A DNA stretch of 64,000 nt from Amnibacterium endophyticum (GTDB lineage Bacteria; Actinomycetota; Actinomycetes; Actinomycetales; Microbacteriaceae). The notes below the pieces were generated by a model. That model was given only the letters and a program-made list of their open reading frames with translations. It was not told the DNA's origin and ran no database searches. The translations under genes and the position numbers were made by a program. Positions 34,250 through 42,474 of the stretch are shown piece after piece (position 1 is the stretch's first letter; every line of letters starts with the position of its first letter). The stretch covers positions 1 through 64,000 of the forward strand of contig NZ_JBHUEA010000006.1 in NCBI RefSeq assembly GCF_042680685.1. The letters run 5' to 3'.

Positions 34250-35472
34250 GCACCGCGATCGCGTCCAGCCCGTCCGGGCAGGGCCCCTACTTCGGCGCCT
34301 ACGGCGGGCGCTGGGTCCCGGAGCCGCTCGTCGCGGCCCTCGACGAGCTGACGCGGACGTGGGAGTCAATGCGGGCCGACCCGGTCTTCCTCGACGAGCT
34401 GGCCGCGCTCCACCGCGACTACACCGGCCGCCCCTCCCCGCTGACCGAGGTGCCGCGCTTCGCCGCGCACGCCGGCGAGGCGCGCATCTTCCTGAAGCGC
34501 GAGGACCTGAACCACACGGGCTCGCACAAGATCAACAACGTCCTCGGCCAGGCGCTGCTCACCCGCCGCGTCGGCAAGAAGCGCGTCATCGCCGAGACCG
34601 GCGCGGGGCAGCACGGCGTCGCCACCGCGACGGCCGCGGCCCTGTTCGGGCTCGACTGCACCATCTACATGGGCGAGGTCGACACCGAGCGGCAGGCGCT
34701 GAACGTCGCGCGCATGCGGCTGCTCGGCGCGGAGGTCGTGCCGGTGGTCTCGGGCTCGCGCACGCTGAAGGACGCGATCAACGAGGCGATGCGGGACTGG
34801 GTGACGAACGTCGCCACCACGAACTACGTCTTCGGCACGGCGGCGGGGCCCCACCCCTTCCCCGCGATGGTCCGCGACCTGCAGCGCATCATCGGCGACG
34901 AGGCGCGGGCGCAGATGCTCGAGCGCACCGGTGCGCTGCCCGACGCGGTCCTCGCCTGCGTCGGCGGCGGCTCGAACGCGATCGGGATCTTCACCGCCTT
35001 CCTCGACGACCCGGGCGTCGGCCTGTACGGCTTCGAGGCGGGCGGGGACGGCGCGGACACCCCGCGCACGGCGGCCACGCTCACCGCGGGCGGCCCCGGC
35101 GTGCTCCACGGCGCCCGCAGCTTCGTGCTGCAGGACGAGGACGGGCAGACCCTCGAGTCGCACTCGGTGTCGGCCGGTCTCGACTACCCGGGCGTGGGCC
35201 CGGAGCACGCGTACCTCGCGGAGAGCGGCCGCGCCGTCTACCGGCCCGTCACCGACGCCGCGGCGATGGACGCGCTGCGCCTCCTCAGCCGCACCGAGGG
35301 GATCATCCCGGCGATCGAGAGCGCGCACGCGCTCGCCGGCGCCCTCGAGCTCGGCCGCGAGCTCGGCCCGAGTGCCACGCTGCTGATCAACCTGTCCGGC
35401 CGGGGCGACAAGGACACGACGACGGTGGCGCGCTGGTTCGACCTCGTCGACCGCGACGCGGTGCAGGAGTGA
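34246..35472 (+). CDS. trpB: Tryptophan synthase beta chain
   Basis: 408 aa, ATG inside the trpC stop. A PLP enzyme joining indole and serine. The PLP lysine is Lys95 in LNHTGSHKINN. Also seen are FGAYGGRWVPEPL at the N-terminus, ETGAGQHGVATA, YMGEVDTERQALNVARM, the glycine loop CVGGGSNAIGIF and HSVSAGLDYPGVGPEH. The length is typical of TrpB1. GTGA overlap with trpA. Confidence 0.97.
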   Translation: MSTAIASSPSGQGPYFGAYGGRWVPEPLVAALDELTRTWESMRADPVFLDELAALHRDYTGRPSPLTEVPRFAAHAGEARIFLKREDLNHTGSHKINNVLGQALLTRRVGKKRVIAETGAGQHGVATATAAALFGLDCTIYMGEVDTERQALNVARMRLLGAEVVPVVSGSRTLKDAINEAMRDWVTNVATTNYVFGTAAGPHPFPAMVRDLQRIIGDEARAQMLERTGALPDAVLACVGGGSNAIGIFTAFLDDPGVGLYGFEAGGDGADTPRTAATLTAGGPGVLHGARSFVLQDEDGQTLESHSVSAGLDYPGVGPEHAYLAESGRAVYRPVTDAAAMDALRLLSRTEGIIPAIESAHALAGALELGRELGPSATLLINLSGRGDKDTTTVARWFDLVDRDAVQE

Positions 35473-36257
35473 CCGCCTCGCCCACCGCGGCCGCCATCGG
35501 GCGCGCGAAGGAGCGCGGGGCCGGCGCGCTCGTCGGCTACCTGCCGGTCGGCTACCCGGACCTCGACACGAGCATCCGGGCCGCGATCACGCTCACGCAG
35601 CACGGTGTGGACGTCCTGGAGCTCGGGCTGCCCTACTCCGACCCGGTGATGGACGGCCCGACGATCCAGGCCGCGACGACGCAGGCGCTCGCGAACGGCT
35701 TCCGGCTGCGGCACGCGTTCGACGCGGTGCGCGAGATCTCGGCGGCGAGCGACGCCGCGGTGCTCTGCATGACCTACTGGAACCCGGTCGTCGCCTACGG
35801 CGCGCAGCGGTTCGCCGACGACCTGCGCGCCGCCGGCGGCGCGGGCCTGATCACCCCGGACCTCATCCCGGACGAGGCGGGCGACTGGCTGGCGGCCAGC
35901 GACGCCACGGGCCTCGACCGGGTGTTCCTGGCCGCGCCGACGTCGAGCGACGAGCGGCTGCGCCGGGCGGCGGACCTGTCCCGCGGCTTCACCTACGTCG
36001 TCTCGACGATGGGCATCACCGGTGCGCGCACGGACGTCGACGAGGCCGCGCGCACGCTGACGGGCCGCCTGCGCGAGGTGACCTCCGCGCCGCTCGCGGT
36101 CGGCCTCGGCATCTCGAGCGGCGCCCAGGTGGCGGAGGTGCTCGGCTACGCCGACGGCGCGATCGTGGGCAGCCGGCTCGTCGCGGCGCTCGGCGACGGG
36201 CTCGAGGCGCTCGCCGACGCCGCGGACGAGCTGGCGACGGGTACCGCCCGCCGCTGA
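35469..36257 (+). CDS. trpA: Tryptophan synthase alpha chain
   Basis: 262 aa, GTG start. It splits indole-3-glycerol phosphate to indole, channelled to TrpB. The catalytic Glu is in VLELGLPYSDPVMDGPTIQ and the catalytic Asp in GLITPDLIPDEA. VVSTMGITGAR and VGLGISSGAQ give the phosphate site. It ends the trp cluster and is followed by a 490-bp repeat-rich gap. Confidence 0.96.
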   Translation: MTASPTAAAIGRAKERGAGALVGYLPVGYPDLDTSIRAAITLTQHGVDVLELGLPYSDPVMDGPTIQAATTQALANGFRLRHAFDAVREISAASDAAVLCMTYWNPVVAYGAQRFADDLRAAGGAGLITPDLIPDEAGDWLAASDATGLDRVFLAAPTSSDERLRRAADLSRGFTYVVSTMGITGARTDVDEAARTLTGRLREVTSAPLAVGLGISSGAQVAEVLGYADGAIVGSRLVAALGDGLEALADAADELATGTARR

Positions 36258-36290
36258 CCCGGGTCGCGCCGCATCCGCTGCTGCGCGGTC

Positions 36291-36324
36291 GGATCCGGTG
36301 CACCTCCGCAGGATCCGGTGCACC
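36291..36324 (+). repeat. Two 14-bp direct repeats, period 20
   Basis: GGATCCGGTGCACC at 36291-36304 recurs at 36311-36324. Confidence 0.85.
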
Positions 36325-36457
36325 CTCCACCGCCCAGCGCGCACCGCATCCGACGAAGCCGCACCGCACCCGACCAGGGCGGCACGGCCAAGCGCCGCTG
36401 CGCCGTCGCGCCGCGGCGCGGTCGTGCGAGGCCGGGAGGCGGGGCGCTGGTCGCGGA

Positions 36458-36526
36458 TGCAGGTCGATGTCGCGGATGCAGGACGGATCAGCCGAGTTCG
36501 TCCTGCATCCGCGACATCGACCTGCA
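36458..36526. repeat. Perfect 28-bp inverted repeat with 13-nt spacer
   Basis: Positions 36458-36485 are exactly complementary to 36499-36526. Within and before the left arm the 13-mer TCGCGGATGCAGG occurs twice (36451-36463 and 36470-36482). As RNA it would be a very stable hairpin and may terminate trp transcription, but it has no T-tract and is longer than typical terminators. A small mobile or REP-like element is the alternative. Confidence 0.85.
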
Positions 36527-36576
36527 CGCACCACCTGCCCGGCAGCGCACGGCGCGCGCTGCCTCTGAGCAGCACG

Positions 36577-36666
36577 GGCCTTCCGGCCTCCCGGCCTCCT
36601 GGCTCCGCACCTCCGGGCTCCGGCCCTCCTGCTTCCCGGCCGCCCGCTTCCAGGCTTCGCTCCGCC
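36577..36666 (+). repeat. Degenerate 15-bp tandem repeats, pyrimidine-rich
   Basis: Five full units start at 36577, 36592, 36607, 36622 and 36637, each ending in CTCC or TTCC, with a sixth partial unit. The plus strand is nearly purine-poor, so the minus strand is G-rich. Confidence 0.65.
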
Positions 36667-36735
36667 CCGCTTCCCGGCCCCGACGCGCTCTCCACCCGCC
36701 CCGCGCCCCCGCCCACGGGGCCGCGCCCCCGCCGC

Positions 36736-36741
36736 TAGATT
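36736..36741 (+). promoter_or_regulatory. -10 box for a leaderless lgt mRNA
   Basis: TAGATT ends 7 nt before the lgt GTG. Confidence 0.55.
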
Positions 36742-36748
36742 CGTCGGC

Positions 36749-37702
36749 GTGATCCCGGCCAGCATCCCGAGCCCGCCCGCGGACTGGGCCCGCTTCGTCA
36801 TCGGCCCGTTCACCATCCACGCCTACGCGCTCTGCATCCTCACGGGCATCGTGGTCGCGACGATCATGACGTCGCGCCGCCTCACGAAGCGCGGCGCGCA
36901 GCCCGGCGTCGTCGTCGACTTCGCGATCGTCGCCGTGCCGCTGGCGCTCGTCGGCGCGCGCGCCTGGCACGTCTTCACGCACGTCGGCGACTACTTCGGC
37001 CCCGGCCACGCCTGGTGGGAGCCCTTCGCGATCTGGCAGGGCGGCAACGCCATCTTCGGCTCCGTGCTCGGGGGCGCCGTCGGCGCGTACATCGCCAGCC
37101 GCTGGACCGGGATCCGCTTCCTGTCCTTCGCGGACGCGGTCGCGCCCGGGCTGCTGCTCGCCCAGGCGATAGGGCGCATCGGCAACTGGTTCAACACCGA
37201 GCTGTACGGCATCCCGACCACCCTGCCGTGGGGCCTCGAGGTCCCGACGACCAACCCGGCCTTCCCGGCGGGGCTGCCCGCGGGCACGCTGTTCCACCCG
37301 ACATTCCTCTACGAGCTGGTCTGGAACGCCGCGGGCGCGATCCTCATCCTGCTGATCGACCGCCGCGTGCCGCTGCGCTGGGGGCGCGCGCTCGGCCTCT
37401 ACCTGATCTGGTACGGCATCGGCCGCTCCGTGTTCGAAGCGATCCGGATCGACCCCACGACCGTCCTGCTCGGGCTGCGGGTGAACATCTGGGCGGCCCT
37501 CGGCGCGGTGCTGCTCGGCGTCCTGATCATCGCGTGGTCGGTGCGCCGGCACCGCGGCGCGGAGCCCGGCGTGTACCGCCCGGGGCGCGGGTGGACGCCC
37601 GACGCGCCGGTAGTATCGCGCTACACCGCGGCCGACTTCGACGGGGAGCCGCCCGTGGATCAGGCGGCCGCCGCCACAAGCGGCGCCGCGAGCCGGCGCT
37701 GA
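36749..37702 (+). CDS. lgt: Prolipoprotein diacylglyceryl transferase
   Basis: 317 aa, GTG start. An inner-membrane enzyme with about seven helices that transfers diacylglycerol to the lipobox Cys of prelipoproteins. Visible hallmarks are HAYALCILTGI, the signature IGRIGNWFNTELYG (about 145-158, carrying the conserved Arg and Asn-Glu) and HPTFLYELVWN. The C-terminal tail after the last helix is short and variable. trpA-lgt-gltB is a frequent actinobacterial order. Confidence 0.94.
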   Translation: MIPASIPSPPADWARFVIGPFTIHAYALCILTGIVVATIMTSRRLTKRGAQPGVVVDFAIVAVPLALVGARAWHVFTHVGDYFGPGHAWWEPFAIWQGGNAIFGSVLGGAVGAYIASRWTGIRFLSFADAVAPGLLLAQAIGRIGNWFNTELYGIPTTLPWGLEVPTTNPAFPAGLPAGTLFHPTFLYELVWNAAGAILILLIDRRVPLRWGRALGLYLIWYGIGRSVFEAIRIDPTTVLLGLRVNIWAALGAVLLGVLIIAWSVRRHRGAEPGVYRPGRGWTPDAPVVSRYTAADFDGEPPVDQAAAATSGAASRR

Positions 37703-37807
37703 CCGGGGGCACCGCCCCGCACGCCGCACCCGACGAAGGGCCGACGGCGTCCCGCCCCCCCCCAACCTGCTTCCCCGAAGTGAACCAGGCACCGTAAGGA
37801 GGACGCC

Positions 37808-40800
37808 GTGGTCGACACCGCACCCCGCCTGCCCTTCAGCACCGTCCCCGACGCCGCCGGGCTCTACGACCCGGCCGCCGAGAAGGACGCGTGCGGACTC
37901 GCGATGGTCGCCACCCTGCGCGGCACCGCGGGCCACGACATCATCGAGCACGCCCTCGACGCCCTCCGCAACCTGGAGCACCGCGGCGCGGTCGGCTCCG
38001 ACGCGGGCACGGGCGACGGCGCGGGCATCGTCACACAGGTCCCGCACGAGTTCTTCGCCGCCGTCGCGCCGTTCCCGCTGCCCGGCGCGGGCGAGTACGC
38101 GGTCGGCCTCGGGTTCCTGCCCGTCGACGCCCGCGAGCGCAACGCCCTGAAGGCGGCGATCGCGCGGATCGCCGAGCAGGAGGACCTGCGCGTCCTCGGC
38201 TGGCGCCAGGTCCCGACCGACCCGAGCGCAATCGGCACCCTCGCCCGCGGCGCCATGCCGGTCTTCGAGCAGCTCTTCGTCGCCGCCGCGGGCGCCCCGC
38301 TCGCCGGCATCGACCTCGACCGGCGGACGATGCGCCTGCGCAAGCGCGCCGAGCGCGAGCACCAGGCGTACTTCGCCTCCCTGTCCTGCCGCATGGTGGT
38401 CTACAAGGGCATGGTGACGACGCTCCAGCTGGAGCCGTTCTACCCCGACCTGTCGGACGAGCGGTTCGCGTCGACGCTCGCGCTCGTGCACTCCCGCTAC
38501 TCGACGAACACCTTCCCGTCGTGGCCGCTCGCGCAGCCGTTCCGGATGATCGCCCACAACGGCGAGATCAACACGGTGCAGGGCAACCGCAACTGGATGC
38601 GGGCCCGGCAGTCGCAGCTGGCGAGCGACCTCATCGGCGACATCGAGCCGCTGCTGCCGATCTGCACGCCGGGCGCGAGCGACTCCGCGTCGTTCGACGA
38701 GGTCGTCGAGCTGCTCAGCCTGACGGGCCGCAGCCTGCCGCACGCGATCATGATGATGGTGCCCGAGGCGTGGGAGAACCAGCCCGGGCTCGACCCCGCG
38801 CTCCGCGCCTTCTACGAGTACCACTCCGGGATCATGGAGCCGTGGGACGGGCCGGCGGCCATCGTCTTCACCGACGGCTCGCTCGTCGGCGCGACCCTGG
38901 ACCGCAACGGGCTGCGCCCGGGCCGCTGGCTCGAGACGACCGACGGCCTCGTCGTGCTCGCGAGCGAGACCGGCGTCATCGACGTGGCGCCGGAGCGGGT
39001 CGCCCGCCGCGGCCGGCTGCGCCCCGGGAAGATGTTCCTGGTCGACACCGCCGCCGGCCGACTGATCGACGACGACGAGATCAAGTCGCAGCTCGCGGCG
39101 GAGAAGCCCTGGGGCGAGTACATCGAGTCGGGCCGCATCCGGCTCGCCGACCTGCCCGAGCGCGAGCACGTGGTGCACACGCCCGCCTCCGTCCAGCGCC
39201 GTCAGCGCACCTTCGGCTACACGGAGGAGGAGGTGCGGATCCTGCTCGGCCCGATGGGCGAGAAGGGCGCGGAGCCGCTCGGCGCCATGGGCTCCGACAC
39301 CCCCATCGCGATCCTGTCGAAGCGGCCGCGGCTGCTGTTCGACTACTTCGTGCAGCAGTTCGCGCAGGTCACGAACCCGCCGCTCGACGCGATCCGCGAG
39401 GAGGTCGTCACCTCCCTCGGGCTCGGGCTGGGCCCCGAGCGCAACCTGCTCTCGGCGACGCCGGAGCACGCGCGCCAGGTGGTGCTCGGCTTCCCGGTGA
39501 TCGACAACGACGAGCTGGCCAAGCTGCAGCACATCGACGAGAGCCCGGGCTCCGCGACGACGACCGTGATCCGCGGGCTGTACCGGGTCGACGACGGCGA
39601 GCGGGCGATGGAGGACCGCATCGAGGCGATGCGGCGCGAGGCCGACGAGGCCATCGAGCGCGGCGCGGAGTTCCTCGTGCTGTCCGACCGCGACTCGAAC
39701 CGCGAGCTCGCGCCCGTGCCGAGCCTGCTGATGATCTCGGCGATCCACCACCACCTGATCCGGCGGCAGAACCGGATGAAGGTCGGGCTGATCGTCGAGG
39801 CCGGCGACGTCCGCGAGGTGCACCACGTCGCGCTGCTGATCGGCTACGGCGCGTCCGCGGTGAACCCCTACCTCGCGATGGAGTCCGTCGAGCAGCTGGT
39901 CCGCTCCGGCGAGCTGACCGGGGTCACGCCCGAGAAGGCGGTCAAGAACCTGATCAAGGCGCTCGGCAAAGGCGTGCTGAAGATCATGTCCAAGATGGGC
40001 ATCTCGACCGTCTCGTCGTACGCCGCGGCGCAGGCGTTCGAGGCGGTCGGCCTGTCGGCGGAGGTGGTGCAGGAGTACTTCACCGGCACGACCACGAAGC
40101 TCGGCGGCATCGGCATCGCCGAGATCGCGGCGGAGTCCGCCGCGCGGCACCGCGCCGCCTTCCCCGAGGAGGCGGCAGCGCTGCCGACGGGGCTCGCGAC
40201 CGGCGGCGAGTACCAGTGGCGCCGCGGCGGCCCCCCGCACCTCTTCAACCCGGAGACGGTGTTCCGCCTGCAGCACTCGACCCGCAACCGGCGCTACGAC
40301 GTCTTCAAGGACTACACGCGCCTCGTCGACGACCAGGCCGCCGACCAGATGACGCTGCGCGGGCTCTTCCGCTTCTCGGACGCGCACCGCGAGCCGGTGC
40401 CGCTCGACGAGGTCGAGTCGATCGAGTCGATCGTCTCGCGCTTCAACACGGGGGCGATGTCCTACGGCTCGATCTCCCGCGAGGCGCACGAGACGCTCGC
40501 GATCGCGATGAACCGGCTCGGCGGCCGCTCCAACACGGGCGAGGGCGGGGAGGACGTCGAGCGCTTGCTCGACCCGGCGCGCCGCTCCCGCATCAAGCAG
40601 GTCGCCTCGGGCCGCTTCGGCGTCACGAGCATGTACCTGACGCATGCCGACGACATCCAGATCAAGATGGCGCAGGGCGCGAAGCCCGGTGAGGGCGGGC
40701 AGCTGCCGCCGGCGAAGATGTACCCCTGGATCGCGCGGACGCGGCACTCGACCGCGGGCGTCGGCCTGATCTCGCCGCCGCCGCACCACGACATCTACTC

Positions 40801-42364
40801 GATCGAGGACCTGAAGCAGCTGATCTTCGACCTGAAGCGGGCGAACCCGTCCGCCCGGGTGCACGTGAAGCTGGTCAGCCAGTCCGGCATCGGCGCGGTC
40901 GCCGCCGGCGTGACGAAGGCGAAGGCCGACGTCGTGCTGGTCTCCGGGCACGACGGCGGCACGGGCGCCTCCCCGCTCAACTCCCTCAAGCACGCGGGGA
41001 CGCCGTGGGAGCTCGGGCTCGCCGAGACGCAGCAGACGCTGATGCTGAACGGGCTGCGCGACCGGGTGACGGTGCAGGTCGACGGGCAGATGAAGACCGG
41101 CCGCGACGTGCTGGTCGCGGCCCTGCTCGGCGCCGAGGAGTTCGGCTTCGCGACCGCCCCGCTGATCGTCGAGGGCTGCGTCATGATGCGCGTCTGCCAC
41201 CTCGACACCTGCCCGGTCGGCGTCGCGACGCAGAACCCCGAGCTGCGCGCCCGCTTCAGCGGCAAGCCGGAGTTCGTCGTGAACTTCTTCGAGTTCATCG
41301 CGCAGGAGGTGCGCGAGCTGCTGGCCTCCCTCGGCTACCGCAGCCTCGAGGAGGTCATCGGCCGCAAGGAGCTGCTGGACGTCGACGCGGCGATCCGGCA
41401 CTGGAAGACCGACGGGCTCGACCTCGAGCCGATCCTCGTCGGCCCGGCCTTCGGCGACGAGGAGCCGCGGACGCGGCGCACGGGGCAGGACCACGAGCTC
41501 GACGAGCACTTCGACAACACGCTGATCCACCGCGCGGGCGAGGTGCTCGCGAACGGCGGGTCCGTCTCGCTGTCGCTGCCGATCCGCAACACCGAGCGCG
41601 CCGTCGGCACGATGCTCGGCCACGAGCTGACGAAGCGGCACGGCGAGCACGGCCTGCCCGCGGGGTCGATCGAGGTCGAGCTGACCGGGTCGGCGGGGCA
41701 GTCCTTCGGGGCGTTCCTGCCCGCCGGCGTCACGCTGACGCTGGTCGGCGACAGCAACGACTACGTCGGCAAGGGCCTGTCCGGCGGCGAGATCGTGGTC
41801 AAGCCGCACCCGGACTCCGCCTTCGCGGCGGAGGAGAACGTGATCGCGGGCAACGTGATCGGCTACGGCGCGACGCAGGGGACGATGTTCATCTCCGGCG
41901 TCGTGGGGGAGCGGTTCCTCGTGCGCAACTCCGGCGCCACCGCCGTGGTCGAGGGCGTCGGCGACCACGCGCTCGAGTACATGACCGGCGGCCTCGCCGT
42001 CATCCTCGGCGCGACGGGACGCAACCTCGGCGCGGGGATGTCGGGCGGCACCGCCTACGTGAACGGACTCACCGAGCAGCAGGTGAACGCCGAGGCGCTC
42101 GCGGGCGAGCTCGACCTGCTGCCGCTCGGCAGCGCGGACGCCGAGATCCTGCGCGACCTGCTGGAGCGGCACGTCGCGCTCACCGGCTCCGGGCTCGCGC
42201 AGCGGCTGCTCGACGACTTCGAGGCGGCCGCCGCCGGCTTCGTCAAGGTGCTGCCCCGCAACTACGCCGCCGTCCTCGAGACCCGCGCCCGCGCGGAGGA
42301 CGAGGGGCTCGACCCGGACGGCGACGTCGTCTGGAAGCGCATCCTCGAGGCCACGAATGGCTAG
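37808..42364 (+). CDS. gltB: Glutamate synthase (NADPH), large subunit
   Basis: 1518 aa, GTG preceded by TAAGGAGG. It makes two glutamates from glutamine and 2-oxoglutarate. The class II amidotransferase nucleophile is Cys29 (KDACGLAMVA), so a 28-residue propeptide must be cleaved off. The central and FMN domains follow (GAMSYGSISREAHE, VRLVSQSGIGAVAAGV region as HVKLVSQSGIGAVAAG, SGHDGGTGASPL). The 3Fe-4S cluster is formed by CVMMRVCHLDTCPVG, and the C-terminal beta-helix has Gly-rich repeats. The upstream 105-bp gap has a run of nine C residues (about 37754-37762). Confidence 0.97.
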   Translation: MVDTAPRLPFSTVPDAAGLYDPAAEKDACGLAMVATLRGTAGHDIIEHALDALRNLEHRGAVGSDAGTGDGAGIVTQVPHEFFAAVAPFPLPGAGEYAVGLGFLPVDARERNALKAAIARIAEQEDLRVLGWRQVPTDPSAIGTLARGAMPVFEQLFVAAAGAPLAGIDLDRRTMRLRKRAEREHQAYFASLSCRMVVYKGMVTTLQLEPFYPDLSDERFASTLALVHSRYSTNTFPSWPLAQPFRMIAHNGEINTVQGNRNWMRARQSQLASDLIGDIEPLLPICTPGASDSASFDEVVELLSLTGRSLPHAIMMMVPEAWENQPGLDPALRAFYEYHSGIMEPWDGPAAIVFTDGSLVGATLDRNGLRPGRWLETTDGLVVLASETGVIDVAPERVARRGRLRPGKMFLVDTAAGRLIDDDEIKSQLAAEKPWGEYIESGRIRLADLPEREHVVHTPASVQRRQRTFGYTEEEVRILLGPMGEKGAEPLGAMGSDTPIAILSKRPRLLFDYFVQQFAQVTNPPLDAIREEVVTSLGLGLGPERNLLSATPEHARQVVLGFPVIDNDELAKLQHIDESPGSATTTVIRGLYRVDDGERAMEDRIEAMRREADEAIERGAEFLVLSDRDSNRELAPVPSLLMISAIHHHLIRRQNRMKVGLIVEAGDVREVHHVALLIGYGASAVNPYLAMESVEQLVRSGELTGVTPEKAVKNLIKALGKGVLKIMSKMGISTVSSYAAAQAFEAVGLSAEVVQEYFTGTTTKLGGIGIAEIAAESAARHRAAFPEEAAALPTGLATGGEYQWRRGGPPHLFNPETVFRLQHSTRNRRYDVFKDYTRLVDDQAADQMTLRGLFRFSDAHREPVPLDEVESIESIVSRFNTGAMSYGSISREAHETLAIAMNRLGGRSNTGEGGEDVERLLDPARRSRIKQVASGRFGVTSMYLTHADDIQIKMAQGAKPGEGGQLPPAKMYPWIARTRHSTAGVGLISPPPHHDIYSIEDLKQLIFDLKRANPSARVHVKLVSQSGIGAVAAGVTKAKADVVLVSGHDGGTGASPLNSLKHAGTPWELGLAETQQTLMLNGLRDRVTVQVDGQMKTGRDVLVAALLGAEEFGFATAPLIVEGCVMMRVCHLDTCPVGVATQNPELRARFSGKPEFVVNFFEFIAQEVRELLASLGYRSLEEVIGRKELLDVDAAIRHWKTDGLDLEPILVGPAFGDEEPRTRRTGQDHELDEHFDNTLIHRAGEVLANGGSVSLSLPIRNTERAVGTMLGHELTKRHGEHGLPAGSIEVELTGSAGQSFGAFLPAGVTLTLVGDSNDYVGKGLSGGEIVVKPHPDSAFAAEENVIAGNVIGYGATQGTMFISGVVGERFLVRNSGATAVVEGVGDHALEYMTGGLAVILGATGRNLGAGMSGGTAYVNGLTEQQVNAEALAGELDLLPLGSADAEILRDLLERHVALTGSGLAQRLLDDFEAAAAGFVKVLPRNYAAVLETRARAEDEGLDPDGDVVWKRILEATNG

Positions 42365-42406
42365 CGGGCTGCGCCCGCGCAATTCCGCGGCTCGCTCCTG
42401 CACCGC

Positions 42407-42441
42407 TGGTCGAGGTGCGAGCGCAGCGAGCCTCGAGACCA
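42407..42441. repeat. REP-like hairpin between gltB and gltD
   Basis: TGGTCGAGG at one end and CCTCGAGACCA at the other enclose GCGAGCGCAGCGAGC-like sequence. This has the form of a short intergenic hairpin repeat (ends of the type TGGTCGAG...CTCGAGACCA) that is widely dispersed in Microbacteriaceae and relatives. The rest of the 110-bp gap shows nothing else. Confidence 0.6.
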
Positions 42442-42474
42442 CCCGAACCCGTCTCCTCCCGAACGGATCCACCC

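Larger units (their letters stand above)
36258..36748. other. Gene-free, repeat-rich gap of 491 bp between trpA and lgt
   Basis: No coding potential. From left to right it holds a pair of 14-bp direct repeats, a long perfect inverted repeat, a pyrimidine-rich tract of degenerate 15-bp units, and the lgt -10 box. Each is listed separately. Confidence 0.8.

Noticed and set aside
37754..37762. Run of nine C residues upstream of gltB as a phase-variation tract
   Set aside because: It is not inside a coding sequence and not clearly in a promoter spacer; it may also be a sequencing-prone homopolymer, so no functional claim is made.
36488..42472. A 1994-codon open frame antisense to gltB and lgt
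   Set aside because: High-GC genomes give long stop-free shadow frames; the translation is Arg/Asp/Val-rich without domains, and the plus strand has clear gltB and lgt.
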